A DNA stretch of 64,000 nt from Nematopogon swammerdamellus (Eukaryota; Arthropoda; Insecta; Lepidoptera; Adelidae). The position numbers and the translations under genes are program-made. Position 1 is the first letter of the stretch. The number at the start of each line of letters is the position of its first letter. The DNA lies in NCBI GenBank assembly GCA_946902875.1, contig OX336348.1, positions 16,331,741 through 16,395,740 of the forward strand. Reading direction: 5' to 3'. This document shows positions 10,687-20,989 of the stretch, one piece after another. The notes beneath the pieces were generated by a model. It was not told the DNA's origin, searched no databases, and worked only from the letters and a program-made list of their open reading frames with translations.

Positions 10687-10943
10687 CCGGGTTGAAAATA
10701 AAAATGTATTTAAGATCAAACTAATAAAATGGTTGCAGAGTAAGAACTTTTACGATCTCAAATATTTCAATGTTTTAATTTAAAAAAGTAGGTACATATA
10801 ACCTGCACATATTGACGATGTCTCATATTTTATTGTACCAATGCATTGTAATTATTATTCTCTATATTATAATTGAAATCATGTTGTGTATGAGGAATAT
10901 GATACTGAATAAAGAATTTGAATTTGAATTTGATTTGAATTTG
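10687..10943 (+). mobile_element. 3' end of a non-LTR retrotransposon
   Basis: A 257-bp AT-rich piece ending AATAAAGAATTTGAATTTGA with further GAATTT repeats, the kind of short tandem tail seen at LINE 3' ends. It is 5'-truncated and has no coding sequence. Confidence 0.55.
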
Positions 10944-13138
10944 AATTTAATGGTAGAAGTATGGGACACTCGTCCAAACCAACCAAATGAGCCTAAACTC
11001 GAGGGAGTTACTAGTAACGGTTGAAGAGTTCCACTGTCCACCTCCTGACTCCATCATTAGACCCTCGTCGCCAAGTGTATTGGAAGAAGTATGGGACACT
11101 CGTCCAAACCAACCAAATGAGCCTAAACTCCCCTCGAGTTTAGGCTCATTTGGTTGGTTTGGACGAGTGTCCCATACTTCTTCCAATACACTTGGCGACG
11201 AGGGTCTAATGATGGAGTCAGGAGGTGGACAGTGGAACTCTTCAACCGTTACTAGTAACGGTTGAAGAGTTCCACTGTACACCTCCTGACTCCATCATCA
11301 GACCCTCGTCACCAAGTGTGTTGGTAAAAATATGGGACACTCGTCCAAACAAACCAAATGAGCCCAAAATCGATGGGGTTACTAGTAACGGTTGAAGAGT
11401 TCCACTGTACACCTCCTGACTCCATCATCAGACCCTCGTCACCAAGTGTATTGGTAGAAGTATGGGACACTCGCCCAAACAAACCAAATGAGCCCAAACT
11501 CGAGGGGGTTACTAGTAACGTTTGAAGAGTTCCACTGTACACCTCCTGACTCCATCATCAGACCATCGTCACCAAGTGTATTGGTAGAAGTATGGAACAC
11601 TCGTCCAAACCAACCATATGAGCCCTAACTCGAGGGGGTTACTAGTAACGGTTAAAGAGTTCCACTGTACACCTCCTGACTCCATCATCACACCCTCGTC
11701 ACCAAGTGTATTGGTAGAAGTATGGGACACTCGTCCAAACAATCCAAATGAGCCCAAACTCGAGGGGGTTACTAGTAACGTTTGAAGAGTTCCACTGTAC
11801 ACCTCCTGACTCCATCATCAGACCCTCGTCACCAAGTGTATTGGTAGAAGTATGGGACACTCGTCCAAACTAACCAAATGAGCGAAAACTCGAGGGGGTT
11901 ACTAGTAACGGTTGAAGAGTTCCACTGTACACCTCCTGACTCCATCATCAGACCCTCGTCACCAAGTGTATTGGTAGAAGTATGGGACACTCGCCCAAAC
12001 AAACCAAATGAGCCCAAACTCGAGGGGGTTACTAGTAACGGTTGAAGAGTTCCACTGTACACCTCCTGACTCCATCATCAGACCCTCGTCACCAAGTGTA
12101 TTGGTAGAAGTATGGAACACTCGTCCAAACCAACCATATGAGCCCTAACTCGAGGGGGTTACTAGTAACGGTTAAAGAGTTCCACTGTACACCCCCTGAC
12201 TCCATCATCAGACCCTCGCCACCAAGTGTATTGGTAGAAGTATGGGACACTCGTCCAAACAAACCAAATGAGCCCAAACTCGAGGGGGATACTAGTAACG
12301 GTTGAAGAGTTCCACTGTACACCTCCTGACTCCATCATCAGACCCTCGTCACCAAGTGTATTGGTAGAAGTATGGGACACTCGTCCAAACTAACCAAATG
12401 AGCCCAAACTCGAGGGGGTTACTAGTAACGGTTGAAGAGTTCCACTGTACACATCCTGACTCCATCATCAGACCCTCGTCACCAAGTGTATTGGTAGAAG
12501 TATGGGACACTCGTCCAAATAAACCAAATGAGCCCAAACTCGAGGGGGTTACTAGTAACGGTTGAAGAGTTCCACTGTACACCTCCTGACTCCATCATCA
12601 GACCCTCGTCACCAAGTGTATTGGTAGAAGTATGGGACACTCGTCCAAACTAACCAAATGAGCCAAAACTCGAGGGGGTTACTAGTAACGGTTGAAGAGT
12701 GCCACTGTACACCTCCTGACTCCATCATCAGACCCTCGTCACCAAGTGTATTGGTAGACGTAAGGGACACTCGTCCAAACAAACCTAATGAGCCCAAACT
12801 CGAGGGGTTTACTAGTAACGGTTGAAGAGTTCCACTGTACACCTCCTGACTCCATCATCAGACCCTCGTCACCAAGTGTATTGGTAGAAGTATGTTACAC
12901 TCGTCCAAACTAACCAAATGAGCCCAAACTCGAGGGGGTTACTAGTAACGGTTGAAGCGTTCCACTGTACACCTCCTGACTCCATCATCAGACCCTCGTC
13001 ACCAAGTGTATTGGTAGAAGTATGGGATACTCGTCCAAACTAACCAAATGAGCCTAAACTCGAAGAGGTAACTAGTAACGGTTGAAGATTTCCACTGTCC
13101 ACCTCCTGACTCCATCATTAGACCCTCGTTACCAAGTT
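10944..13138 (+). repeat. 130-bp satellite, block 3
   Basis: About 17 monomers, nearly perfect phase at 130 bp. Two sub-variants partly alternate (CGTCCAAACTAACC versus CGCCCAAACAAACC; CCAACCATATGAG versus AAATGAG), which suggests that dimers or larger blocks were duplicated. One monomer near the left end is inverted (see 11007-11259). Confidence 0.95.
11007..11259. repeat. 253-bp near-perfect palindrome inside the satellite
   Basis: One monomer and its inverse face each other around a 5-base spacer (CCCTC, 11131-11135). Arms of about 124 bp run from GTTACTAGTAAC at 11007 to GTTACTAGTAAC at 11248-11259. Both arms share the rare variants TTGGAAGAAG and CATTAGACC, so the inversion copied its direct neighbour. 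Confidence 0.9.
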
Positions 13139-13320
13139 GAAATTATCATAATATTGTATTGTCACGAGAACTCAATGTGTGTGCAACGTTTCATAAAAAT
13201 CCGTTCAGTAGAAGTAGTTGAAAAGTTGTCGCAAGATTTGAAACAAAGATAGAAACAAATAAACAAACAATTATACGGAGTCAAGCTAAAAAAAAACGTG
13301 TAATAATACATAATTACATA
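13139..13320 (+). repeat. Right flank of the satellite element
   Basis: AAATTATCATAATATTGTATT ... CGGAGTCAAGCT directly follows the last monomer. It appears in reverse complement at 29081-29228, directly beside the second array, so satellite and flank travelled as one unit. Confidence 0.85.
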
Positions 13321-13414
13321 ATACACAATATAAACAAATACAAATACATACTGCAAATAATACAAATAAATACCTAATGCAGTTTCTAAACAAGCAATAA
13401 CACACATGGAGACA

Positions 13415-13530
13415 TTATGGGTTTGAAAACATATGTTCCCTCAAACGGGATTTGAAAATGTTGTGGGAAGCGGAAGTACGGAGAGTGGCAGGGAGTTGGT
13501 TCCAGAGACGAGACGAACGAGAATGTACTC
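13415..13530 (-). pseudogene. LINE reverse transcriptase C-terminal remnant
   Basis: In the minus frame ending at the TAA of 13415-13417 the peptide contains RLWNQLPATLRTSASHNIFK then SRLREH. WN-x-LP ... FK-x-x-L is the usual closing motif of Jockey/CR1/RTE-type ORF2 proteins. Only about 35 codons remain. An unrelated open frame overlaps on the same strand. Confidence 0.6.
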
Positions 13531-13666
13531 GTAGTATAATTGTAAAAAAATAAACATTATATAAAATATTAAGATACCAACTATAATTTTACATGGAATG
13601 CGAACCATGGAGCAAATCATGTTCAAGAAATTCACTTATCAAACTCGGAAAGAAAAATAAATTGGT

Positions 13667-13765
13667 GCACGCCAATGGGCACTGAACGCGCGACCTTGCG
13701 GTTAATAAGCAAGGCCTTTACCACTTATCCACGAGCAACTAATAATAACATTGTAACCCGAACCA
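13667..13765 (-). mobile_element. tRNA-like SINE head fragment
   Basis: On the minus strand, TGGATAAGTGGTAAAGG resembles an A box, and CGCAAGGTCGCGCGTTCAGTGC lies where a B box would be. CTTGCTTATTAACCGCAAG resembles an anticodon arm. Probably a degenerate tRNA-derived SINE rather than a tRNA gene. Confidence 0.4.
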
Positions 13766-14130
13766 CAGTGTGCCCGAACCTCAGTTTAACTTGGGCCCAT
13801 GCTAAAAATAAAGCACCGGCTGTGCGTGCGAGCGTGCGACCCGCTGCATACAGCTCGCACCCCAGGGGGTGTCGCACTCATTAGTACTGGGGTCCAGTTG
13901 ACTTGCTTTAAGATTCCGAAGGATAGCCATATTATTATGGTAAATGAAATAAAATGTGGAATGTTTACTTTTCGTAATGTTTATTTATATTATCGCTATC
14001 ACATAAATTTTTTAAATTATTTTTATGTTGTTTGCCAAATACGCCATGCCTTTCAGTGCTGTCCTTTTCTCTCTTATTTATTATTATATTTCTTCCTCGT
14101 CCATATTGGTACCTCATGCTGCGCAAGTCC

Positions 14131-14781
14131 TCACGTACGCTGATTGTTTGTTTTGTCTCTTCCTTCTCCATAGTGGTAACTACACGCTGCGTCAGTCATC
14201 GAGTACGCTGATTCTTCTTCTATCTTGCCCATAACAGTACCACATGTTGCGCAAGTCGTCGCGTACACTGATTCTTTTTCTATATCTTCCTTATCCATAG
14301 TAGTACCGCATGCTGAACAAGTCATCGAGTACGCCGATTCTTTTTCTATGTCATCCTTGTCCATAATAGTACCGCATGCTGAACAAGTCATCGAGTACGC
14401 TGATTCTTTTTCTATGTTATCCTTGTCCATAGTAGTACCGCATGCTGAACAAGTCATCGAGTACGCTGATTCTTTTTCTATGTCATCCTTGTCCATAGTA
14501 GTACCGCAAGCTACGTAAGTCACTGCGCACACTGATGCTTTTTCTATATCGTTCTTGTGCATATTAGTACCGCAAGGTGGGTAAGTCACTGCGCACACTG
14601 GTGTCCATAGTAGTTCCGCAAGAACAAGTCTGCGTGTACGTTGATTGTTTTTCTGCATCCTTCATACTAGTACCGTACAGAGATTTATGTTTCTTCTGTA
14701 GTATCCCACATAGATTTATGAAGCGTTTGAGTACCACTGGAAGAGAGAAACAAGCCAAACCGAAGGCAGATAATTGGAGTA
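14131..14781 (-). CDS. Candidate cysteine-repeat protein, 22-residue repeats
   Basis: I do not recognise this protein. A 66-bp repeat encodes a 22-residue unit of the form AYSMTCSACGTTMDKDDIEKES, present about six times, each with one C-x2-C pair. At least two more degenerate units lie downstream towards 14000 in another frame. Upstream, a perfect 3' splice site on the minus strand (a T-run, then CAG, exon from 14781) opens a frame reading through a hydrophobic stretch (LQLSAFGLACFSLPVVL) into one partial repeat. An indel at about 14590 then moves the repeats to another frame. The C-x2-C pairs could bind metal or form disulphides. It may be the last exon of a decayed gene or a still-variable repeat gene. 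No first exon was found. Confidence 0.45.
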
Positions 14782-15321
14782 CTGAAAAAAAAAGAAACAA
14801 AACATTAAAATTACATTAAGTAAAATTTTTCACCCAAAACCAATGCTACTGACAGACAATCTGAATCTGTCGGTGAAACTGAACAATTTCGAACTATGTA
14901 TAATATTTTTTTCAATAGTAGGAAAAATCATTAAAAAAATCGGCTCTGAATGAAAGTGAAAAAAATAATAAAAATAATAAAATAAATAAATTTACAAATC
15001 ACATGGGCCACTTGACTTTTAAAGAGCATTGGAAATGATCTTCGGTATTGAAAATAAAAAAAGAACATGTGTAACATTGATGCGTGCAGCCGCCACACGC
15101 GCGTGCCACCGCGCGCCGGTAGATGGCGCTGCTAGTACATTCTGCGTGATTCCTACATCGCGCTAACCAAATGTTCAACCACTCACATAAAAAATAAAGT
15201 TTAAAAAACTGTAACCCGACTATGGAAAAAAGTAACTATTATTAAAAAAACTAAAAAAGTTTCAAAACCTTTACCATAAATAAAATAAACTAAAAAGTAA
15301 GAAACAAGATATTTGGGAGCC

Positions 15322-15364
15322 ATGGCAGTGCTTCCTTCGGACGTTGCTATCATCGTCTTATTGG
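15322..15364 (+). CDS. Possible first coding exon (weak)
   Basis: GGGAGCCATGGCAGTG gives a good start context. The frame reads MAVLPSDVAIIVLLG, a signal-like hydrophobic start, and runs into a GTAAGA donor at 15365. No following exon was recognised before the (CCTAT)n tract. Chance occurrence is possible. Confidence 0.2.
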
Positions 15365-15507
15365 GTAAGAGCAGTCTTTTGATTTTCCTGTTTATTTAGT
15401 TTTATTGAAGTCTTCTGGCAGTTTCACATTAATAACGTTATAATTAAATTGAAATGCCGTAGTCGTGCGTTGTCGGCTATAAAAAAAAAATTATCTACTT
15501 AACTTTA

Positions 15508-16060
15508 AATCCTATCCTACCCTATCCTATCCTATCCTATCCTATCCTATCCTATCCTATCCTATCCTATCCTATCCTATCCTATCCTATCCTATCCTAT
15601 CCTATCCTATCCTATCCTATCCTATCCTATCCTATCCTATCCTATCCTATCCTATCCTATCCTATCCTATCCTATCCTATCCTATCCTATCCTATCCTAT
15701 CCTATCCTATCCTATCCTATCCTATCCTATCCTATCCTATCCTATCCTATCCTATCCTATCCTATCCTATCCTATCCTATCCTATCCTATCCTATCCTAT
15801 CCTATCCTATCCTATCCTATCCTATCCTATCCTATCCTATCCTATCCTATCCTATCCTATACTATCCTATCCTATCCTATCCTATCCTATCCTATCCTAT
15901 CCTATCCTATCCTATCCTATCCTATCCTATCCTATCCTAGCCTATCCTATCCTATCCTATCATAACCTATCCTATCCTATCCTATCCTATCCTATCCTAT
16001 CCTATCCTATCCTATCCTATCCTATCCTCACCTATCCTATCCTATCCTATCCTATCCTAT
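15508..16060. repeat. (CCTAT)n microsatellite, about 110 units
   Basis: About 550 bp of nearly pure CCTAT with a few variants (CCTAG, ACTAT, CATAACC, CCTCA). It differs by one base from CCTAA, the complement of the insect telomere repeat TTAGG. It is interstitial here, with transposon tails on its right side. Confidence 0.97.
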
Positions 16061-16074
16061 AAGGTAAGAAGAGA

Positions 16075-16150
16075 ATAATAAATATGGCAAAATAAATATC
16101 TGAATCTGAATCTGAAGGGACCTACAGTTTTACGTGCAATCCGAACCACG
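16075..16150. mobile_element. LINE-type tail and SINE fragment
   Basis: AATAAATATCTGAATCTGAA is a short-repeat 3' tail. It is followed by GGGACCTACAGTTTTACGTG, the reverse complement of the SINE tail module used at 9.9 and 55.5 kb. Confidence 0.5.
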
Positions 16151-16199
16151 GTTGGGCTTATAATTTTTTATTTCATTCGTTTTGGTAAATTTAAACCAT

Positions 16200-16505
16200 T
16201 AAGTGTCTTATATTTTTGAAATCGGCTTTAGAAGCTCTTGACAATGATACCCCACTCGGTGGGGTTTGAAGAAAATATTTTTTTAAAGTGTGACAATTTG
16301 GGGTCCCACGGCCGCCATTTTTTATTTATGGAAAAATTTGGTACCCCATGACAAGGGGACCATCATAACAAATCGATTGACACCACGATCATCAAAATCG
16401 AATGAGTAGTTTAGCAGTTACGGTGGAACATCCGTACATACCCAGCCACATAGACTGCCAACCACATTACCCTCCTCTTTGGCTCTGCCATAGTCGGGTA
16501 AAAAG
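16200..16505 (+). repeat. Dispersed repeat related to family U
   Basis: Contains a primer-like CATCAAAATCGAATGAG ... ACATACCCAGCC stretch and ends CTCTGCCATAGTCGGGTAAA, matching the CGCTTTGCCGTAGTTGGGTA segment of family U. No coding function. Confidence 0.45.
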
Positions 16506-16845
16506 GAGTGCTAGCAACCATTGAGATATACAGTTTCAGTGTACTATATAGTTTGTCATATGTAGTTAGCCGGTCTCCAATAATTAGGTTGCTAGGGCAA
16601 GTATCCAGGACTGCATCTCATGGTCGGTCCCTGGAAATTGCTCGACGCACCTATTTAGGAGAACAACGAGTCAACGAGTACGAAGGCCTGAATCGCCACG
16701 GTGGTCGCCCTTCGGACAGTTTACATTACTTACATTACGTAAAAGTACATGTTACGGAACTTACGGAATATGCGAGTCTGTTACTAAACATCAAGCCGTT
16801 TATTTTCACCCCGCCATCGAGTCCGCCTTGCTACACATGTACATT

Positions 16846-17127
16846 TTGTAACACTGTGGCGACATCTGTCGCCAGCCAAGCCAAGCCAAGCCTAGCCGCT
16901 ACGTCACCTCCGCCAGAGCCAGCCAATCAGCCAATAGACATCGCGGACCGGCCGGTCACGCGATAGGGAAGGCGGAGGGGAGGTAGCCAGCCAGCAAGCC
17001 AGCAAGCGAGTCGGTGAGCCAGACCGACGCGGCGGCCATTGTTGTTTCGGTGTGCGATACGAACGATTGCCCTCGTGGTTTAAAAATAAAAGTCTGATTA
17101 TAACGAAATAACCTTTTATTACGACAT
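16846..17127 (+). repeat. Possible solo LTR or old promoter
   Basis: The segment starts TGTAACACTG and ends TTACGACA. It holds two CCAAT boxes (AGCCAATCAGCCAAT), a GC-rich middle and AATAAAAGTCTG near the end, the layout of an LTR. No partner copy or clear target duplication was found. The 152-codon frame at 16508-16966 overlaps its start but shows no known domain. Confidence 0.3.
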
Positions 17128-17299
17128 TTGGGTTACAGTAGATTTGATTTTTTCATACTAAGATTACAGTTCTGTACATTTGAATGGATTAGTTTTCGGC
17201 CCATGCTATTGATACGGCCATCCAGTGCATAGCATGACTTTCCCAGCGCATTCACATCGATATAGATGGTGTTAGGAACGCTCCTGGTCAACATATACA

Positions 17300-17896
17300 C
17301 TAGATGGTTACTCCTGTGTGCGTCAGTATTGATTCTGTGCGAATCATGCAGTCGAGTCGGCACATATAGTAGTGAGCTGATGCAATTACCTTTGCCGCAT
17401 TACAGATCTCGACTGCATACTTCACACAGCTGTGGTAAGCTACTATGTCTGTGTTAGTTTCCGCGCCGCCTACCAACAAGATAACTATATCTTTCTCCTC
17501 CAGCTTGCTCACTTGTCTCGGAAGGTCCTTAATAATGTCAGTGATGCCCGCCGCTGGCTTGCACGTAGTCGAGACGGTGTCCGACGACTGTCGCGACTCG
17601 TGGAATGTGCGACCCATGTTGAGTGCGAGCTCATCACCGAGTATCACGATCCTTCTGGCTGGCTTCGCGCAGCTGGACTGGACGAGGGTTGGCGGGGGGG
17701 TCGGCACGGTGGTGGTCTGGGGAAGTGGTTCTGTCGGTATTTCCGGCTCGGTAACGCAGACACGGGGGACCGGTTGCTTCCCATGTCGACCTTTTCCTTT
17801 ACCAACAGCTGAACGGGGTTCCTTGACCGCTGTCTTCTTCTTTCCCTTTCCCTTTCTCTTCTTGGAAGACTTCCCACCTGACGTAGTGGTCTTCAC
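17300..17896 (-). pseudogene. SGNH-hydrolase-like ORF fragment
   Basis: A 198-codon frame. Residues 1-45 are Lys/Gly-rich and basic, residues 45-80 Pro/Thr-rich. From residue 82 the pattern RIVILGDELALNMGR ... DIVILLVGGAETN resembles blocks I and III of SGNH esterases (usually GDS and GGxND), but the serine is replaced by E and the ND pair by TN. Such esterase-like domains are known in ORF1 of some CR1-type LINEs. With the active serine absent and an abrupt end, it is probably a decayed ORF1 rather than an enzyme. Confidence 0.4.
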
Positions 17897-18205
17897 GCTG
17901 TGTGCTATCCTGGTTGGAGGCGGTGTGGCGGCGGCAGAGCTGGTAATTGCCGCTGCAGGTGGCTCGCTGGTCGCATGGCAGTGGGGGGGATGGGGGAAAA
18001 AAGTGGCTCTGTAGAAGGGGGGGGGTGTGCCGCGGGGACTCCTGTGGAGACGCAGTTTGCCGATCCACTGGGGTGTCGAGAATACAGACGCATTCTACGG
18101 CGGGGCAGGGGGAGGGGCAACGAGCTCGCCGGGGTGTCGTGGAGTGTGCGCTCGCGCTGCAGCGCACACTCCGGTCTATATGGAGGAGGGTGGGTTTAAT
18201 GTCTT

Positions 18206-18362
18206 GAATTAATTTTTCATATTTTATATTCTACAAAAACTTATAAAAATACACAAAATTATATTGATAATTAATCTTTATTTTCACATTTTTATCATGT
18301 ACTTAAATTAATTTTGCATATTTTATATTCTACAAAAACTTATAAAAATACACAAAATTATT
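18206..18362. repeat. 100-bp tandem duplication
   Basis: TATTTTATATTCTACAAAAAC and the sequence after it occur at about 18218 and again 100 bp later with one or two changes. AT-rich and non-coding. Confidence 0.8.
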
Positions 18363-18389
18363 AAAAATTTAAATAAAAACGGTAAATAT

Positions 18390-18930
18390 TCGCCGGCGGC
18401 GGGAGGCAGGCCTCCAAGTACGCCGGTGGGTGCAGGCTGTAGCTCTCCGGGACGACGCGAGACAAGCTACGAGCGATAGGTGGTGGCACTAGACACGTAG
18501 GCCACCACCAGCCCCATCCCGGAGAGCTCCGTATCCGTCGGACTGCGGGGCGACGTCACACAGCTCTTCTATCTTTGTTGGCCCTCTTGCGTGCGTCGCT
18601 GTTGCGCATGGCGCTGCACCGGTAGCGGAGGCTGCAAGCGCGACACAGGGCCGCGATAGATACGGACGAAGTCCGCCGCCACCGGTTAGCTTGGTAACCG
18701 GTGGCGGCGGACTTCGTCCCGTCGTAGCTGGTGTGGCGGGGCGTGTCCCTGGTTCTTCATCCTCACCGGCAGACGCGGGCGATGGATCAGCGAACCGTGG
18801 TGGATTGGGTGCGCTGGTTGCGAAAGAAGCAGCAGGTCTTGTCACTGGATCCGGCCACACCGCGAGGAGGGCGAGGCGTGTTGACTGGGACGCGCGACGC
18901 CACTTGTCTCTCATCTGACACAGCGGGGTG
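18390..18930. other. GC-rich block, origin unclear
   Basis: GC-rich DNA with long frames on both strands. The minus frame at 18489-18914 (Pro/Ala-rich) could be an N-terminal part of the same decayed ORF1 as 17300-17896, but no domain supports it. It contains the hairpin at 18664-18719. Confidence 0.3.
18664..18719. other. 25-bp perfect GC hairpin
   Basis: 18664-18688 is exactly reverse-complementary to 18695-18719, leaving a 6-base loop (GCTTGG). Stem begins GGACGAAGTCCGCCGCC. Stable enough to block polymerases; no known element terminus recognised. Confidence 0.85.
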
Positions 18931-19246
18931 GTGAGGCGCTGAGGCGGTTTTATAAAATTTTCATTTTTTTAAATTTTCAGAAAAAAAATTTACCCCCTGC
19001 CAGTCTGACAACTTTCTTAATGTTATTAGTTTTTAAAGTTTTTTTTACTAAAAAAAAAAGATGGTGGACGGCGGAAGTATGTCGCGTCGTCGTTGTAATT
19101 AAAAATATATATTTTTGTGGTTCTCGCGGTGCGAGAATTTATGCAACAGACTTTAAAAGCTACAACAGAAATGGCTGTATACTCTAATGAGTTTTGCCTG
19201 TTTCGGGAGGAGACGAATTAATATTTAAAAAAAAAATTGTTTTAAA

Positions 19247-20845
19247 AGTACTGAGCTCGCATCGGTCGGCGACGGACGTGCACACGATGCACTCTAGACG
19301 CACCTGCGAAGTAAGCGAAAATGGCGTGCGATAAATGCAATGTGGTTGCGAACGAAGTACTAGCCTTCATAAACCATAAAGCGGACGTCTTGGATGAAGT
19401 CAGCATCATCCGGATTTGTGAGTCCGCCTTCACCGAAGATGACGTTGAGACCGCGAGAGTTCTGCTTTGTGCGTGCATTCCGTCAAGAAGGCCGACTCGC
19501 AAGGGAGAAAATCGGAAGAAGAAGACCATCCAGGATATCATCACCATCTTAAAGGAGACAGACCCCGACGACGTGCCAAGGTTCGTGGCGTACGACCTCA
19601 ATAAGTTGCCGCCTGTGTCCTTCGACCACGTCGACGTTACGGCCTTCCTGAAAGATTTGGTGATCATAAAAGCGGACATAGCTCAACTGAAGGAAAACTG
19701 TGGAGCGATAGCGGCGCAGGGGCCAACATCTCTCGTCGCGGAAGTTCAACAGCTGAAACAGGCAGTTGAGAAATTGTCATGTTTCGAGTCACTCCAGCCG
19801 ATAACCCCGTCTCTGCAGCCTGATCGCATTCCGCAAGTGGGGACACCGAACGAAACGCTGAGTGTGCGTAACATCAATATGCGCAGGCGAGGTGCTCAAG
19901 TGTCGTCACCCAGCGATTGCACATCGACGCGGGTAGGCTACGTAAGCGCTGACGGTGCTGTTGATGCCTCGACTTCTACACTGCGCACCCCTCCCGCTCC
20001 TCCGCCCACCCGCCCCGTTGCCACTGATGGATCTATGACGAAGCGCATCAGTAAAACGGTGGAGAAAACAACAATGGTATCCCCGCGCTTGGAACCGCGT
20101 CCCGACTGTCGGAAGGAGGCTGCACGTGACAAAGACGGGTTCGTACTCGTCGAGAGCAGGAAGAAGAGAAGGAAGAGGTGCAATAAGCGCGGATCTGCGC
20201 CCCTTGAAGAGAGCTGTTTGAAGGCAGCTCCCCGCACGGCTCTCATCTACGTGTCTCGCCTGCGAAAGGACATGAAAATCGAGGACCTCATCCGCCACGT
20301 CCAGGATAAGGGTGAGCGAGTTGTCGTGCGAGTTGTTGTGAGTGTCGAGGCTCTTCCTTCTCACTGGGCTGACACGAACTTTTGCTCTTTCAAGCTGTGC
20401 ATTCCTGCCGAGAGGGTGAAGACATTCCTTCGCAGTGAGTTTTGGCCCTCCGGCGTGGTGTTCCGGCGCTACAATCGCGACCTTCATCGTGAGGTCGCGT
20501 GCCATAAGTATGCTGAGGCCGCGCCGGAGCTGTCTACAACTGCCGTCCTGCACATTCAGGAGACGCAACCCGCGCCGCCGCCGACGACGCCCGCGCCGCT
20601 GCCGACGCCCGCGCCGCTGCCGACGCCCGTGCCGCGGACGCAATCTGCGCCCACTCTACGCGCACCTGATCCACCGCGTCAGCAGACTAATATGACGCAT
20701 ACGGGTCTCTATTGGGACCCGTACAGACACAAGTGGAGAAAAAGTAATTTTAGTTCTTAGGTTAAGACATTTAATATGTATTTTCAATATGGCCCTAGTT
20801 GGCTGAAATAAAGAGATAAATAAATAAATAAATAAATAAATAAAG
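19247..20845 (+). mobile_element. ORF1-only non-LTR retrotransposon
   Basis: A short leader, one complete ORF, then only about 45 bp before AATAAAGAGATAAATAAA and further TAAA repeats as a 3' tail. There is no ORF2 (reverse transcriptase) between ORF1 and the tail, so it depends on another element. The leader has a GGACGTG box at 19274, about 28 bases from the apparent start near 19247, the spacing of a downstream promoter element in Jockey-type LINEs. No clear target duplication was seen. Confidence 0.5.
19321..20760 (+). CDS. LINE ORF1-like nucleic-acid-binding protein
   Basis: 479 codons, intact. Residues 1-115 form a mostly helical region starting MACDKC with Glu/Asp-rich stretches. Residues 117-160 (LVIIKADIAQLKENCG ... 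VQQLKQAVEKL) look like a short coiled coil, as in ORF1 trimerisation segments. Residues 170-270 are Pro/Thr/Ser-rich. A strongly basic patch, RKKRRKRCNKR, lies at about 280-290. Residues 300-390 (ALIYVSRL ... FCSFKLCIPAERVKTFL ... EFWPSGVVFRRY) fit an RRM-like fold, a pattern common to ORF1-type proteins of invertebrates. The end carries PLPTPAPLPTP repeats. The start has context CGAAAATGGCG. It could instead be a domesticated ORF1. No zinc knuckle was seen. Confidence 0.6.
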   Translation: MACDKCNVVANEVLAFINHKADVLDEVSIIRICESAFTEDDVETARVLLCACIPSRRPTRKGENRKKKTIQDIITILKETDPDDVPRFVAYDLNKLPPVSFDHVDVTAFLKDLVIIKADIAQLKENCGAIAAQGPTSLVAEVQQLKQAVEKLSCFESLQPITPSLQPDRIPQVGTPNETLSVRNINMRRRGAQVSSPSDCTSTRVGYVSADGAVDASTSTLRTPPAPPPTRPVATDGSMTKRISKTVEKTTMVSPRLEPRPDCRKEAARDKDGFVLVESRKKRRKRCNKRGSAPLEESCLKAAPRTALIYVSRLRKDMKIEDLIRHVQDKGERVVVRVVVSVEALPSHWADTNFCSFKLCIPAERVKTFLRSEFWPSGVVFRRYNRDLHREVACHKYAEAAPELSTTAVLHIQETQPAPPPTTPAPLPTPAPLPTPVPRTQSAPTLRAPDPPRQQTNMTHTGLYWDPYRHKWRKSNFSS

Positions 20846-20989
20846 TTCTCACATTTGCGATTTAAGAATTAAACTTCTAAGCACGATTAAGTATTATGAA
20901 CTGATTTTGTATCTGACTTCGCACTTTATATACTTTATGACGTCATCACGTAAAACTATCGTCCGTAAACCGACTTTACAGACAACCAA

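Noticed and set aside
9634..12842. Many 77-codon frames reading MYSGTLQPLLVTPSSLGSFGWF
   Set aside because: They repeat every 130 bp, occur on both strands and follow the satellite phase. The monomer simply lacks stops in one frame.
9494..13138. CRISPR-like regular repeat
   Set aside because: The whole 130-bp unit is conserved with no variable spacer, and the context is eukaryotic.
15508..16060. True chromosome end
   Set aside because: The unit is CCTAT rather than CCTAA and unique transposon sequence continues on both sides.
16508..16966. 152-codon frame
   Set aside because: No domain, overlaps a likely LTR or promoter, and composition changes sharply inside the frame.
17445..18014. Plus-strand 189-codon frame
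   Set aside because: It is the opposite strand of the SGNH-like fragment, whose minus-strand motifs are recognisable.
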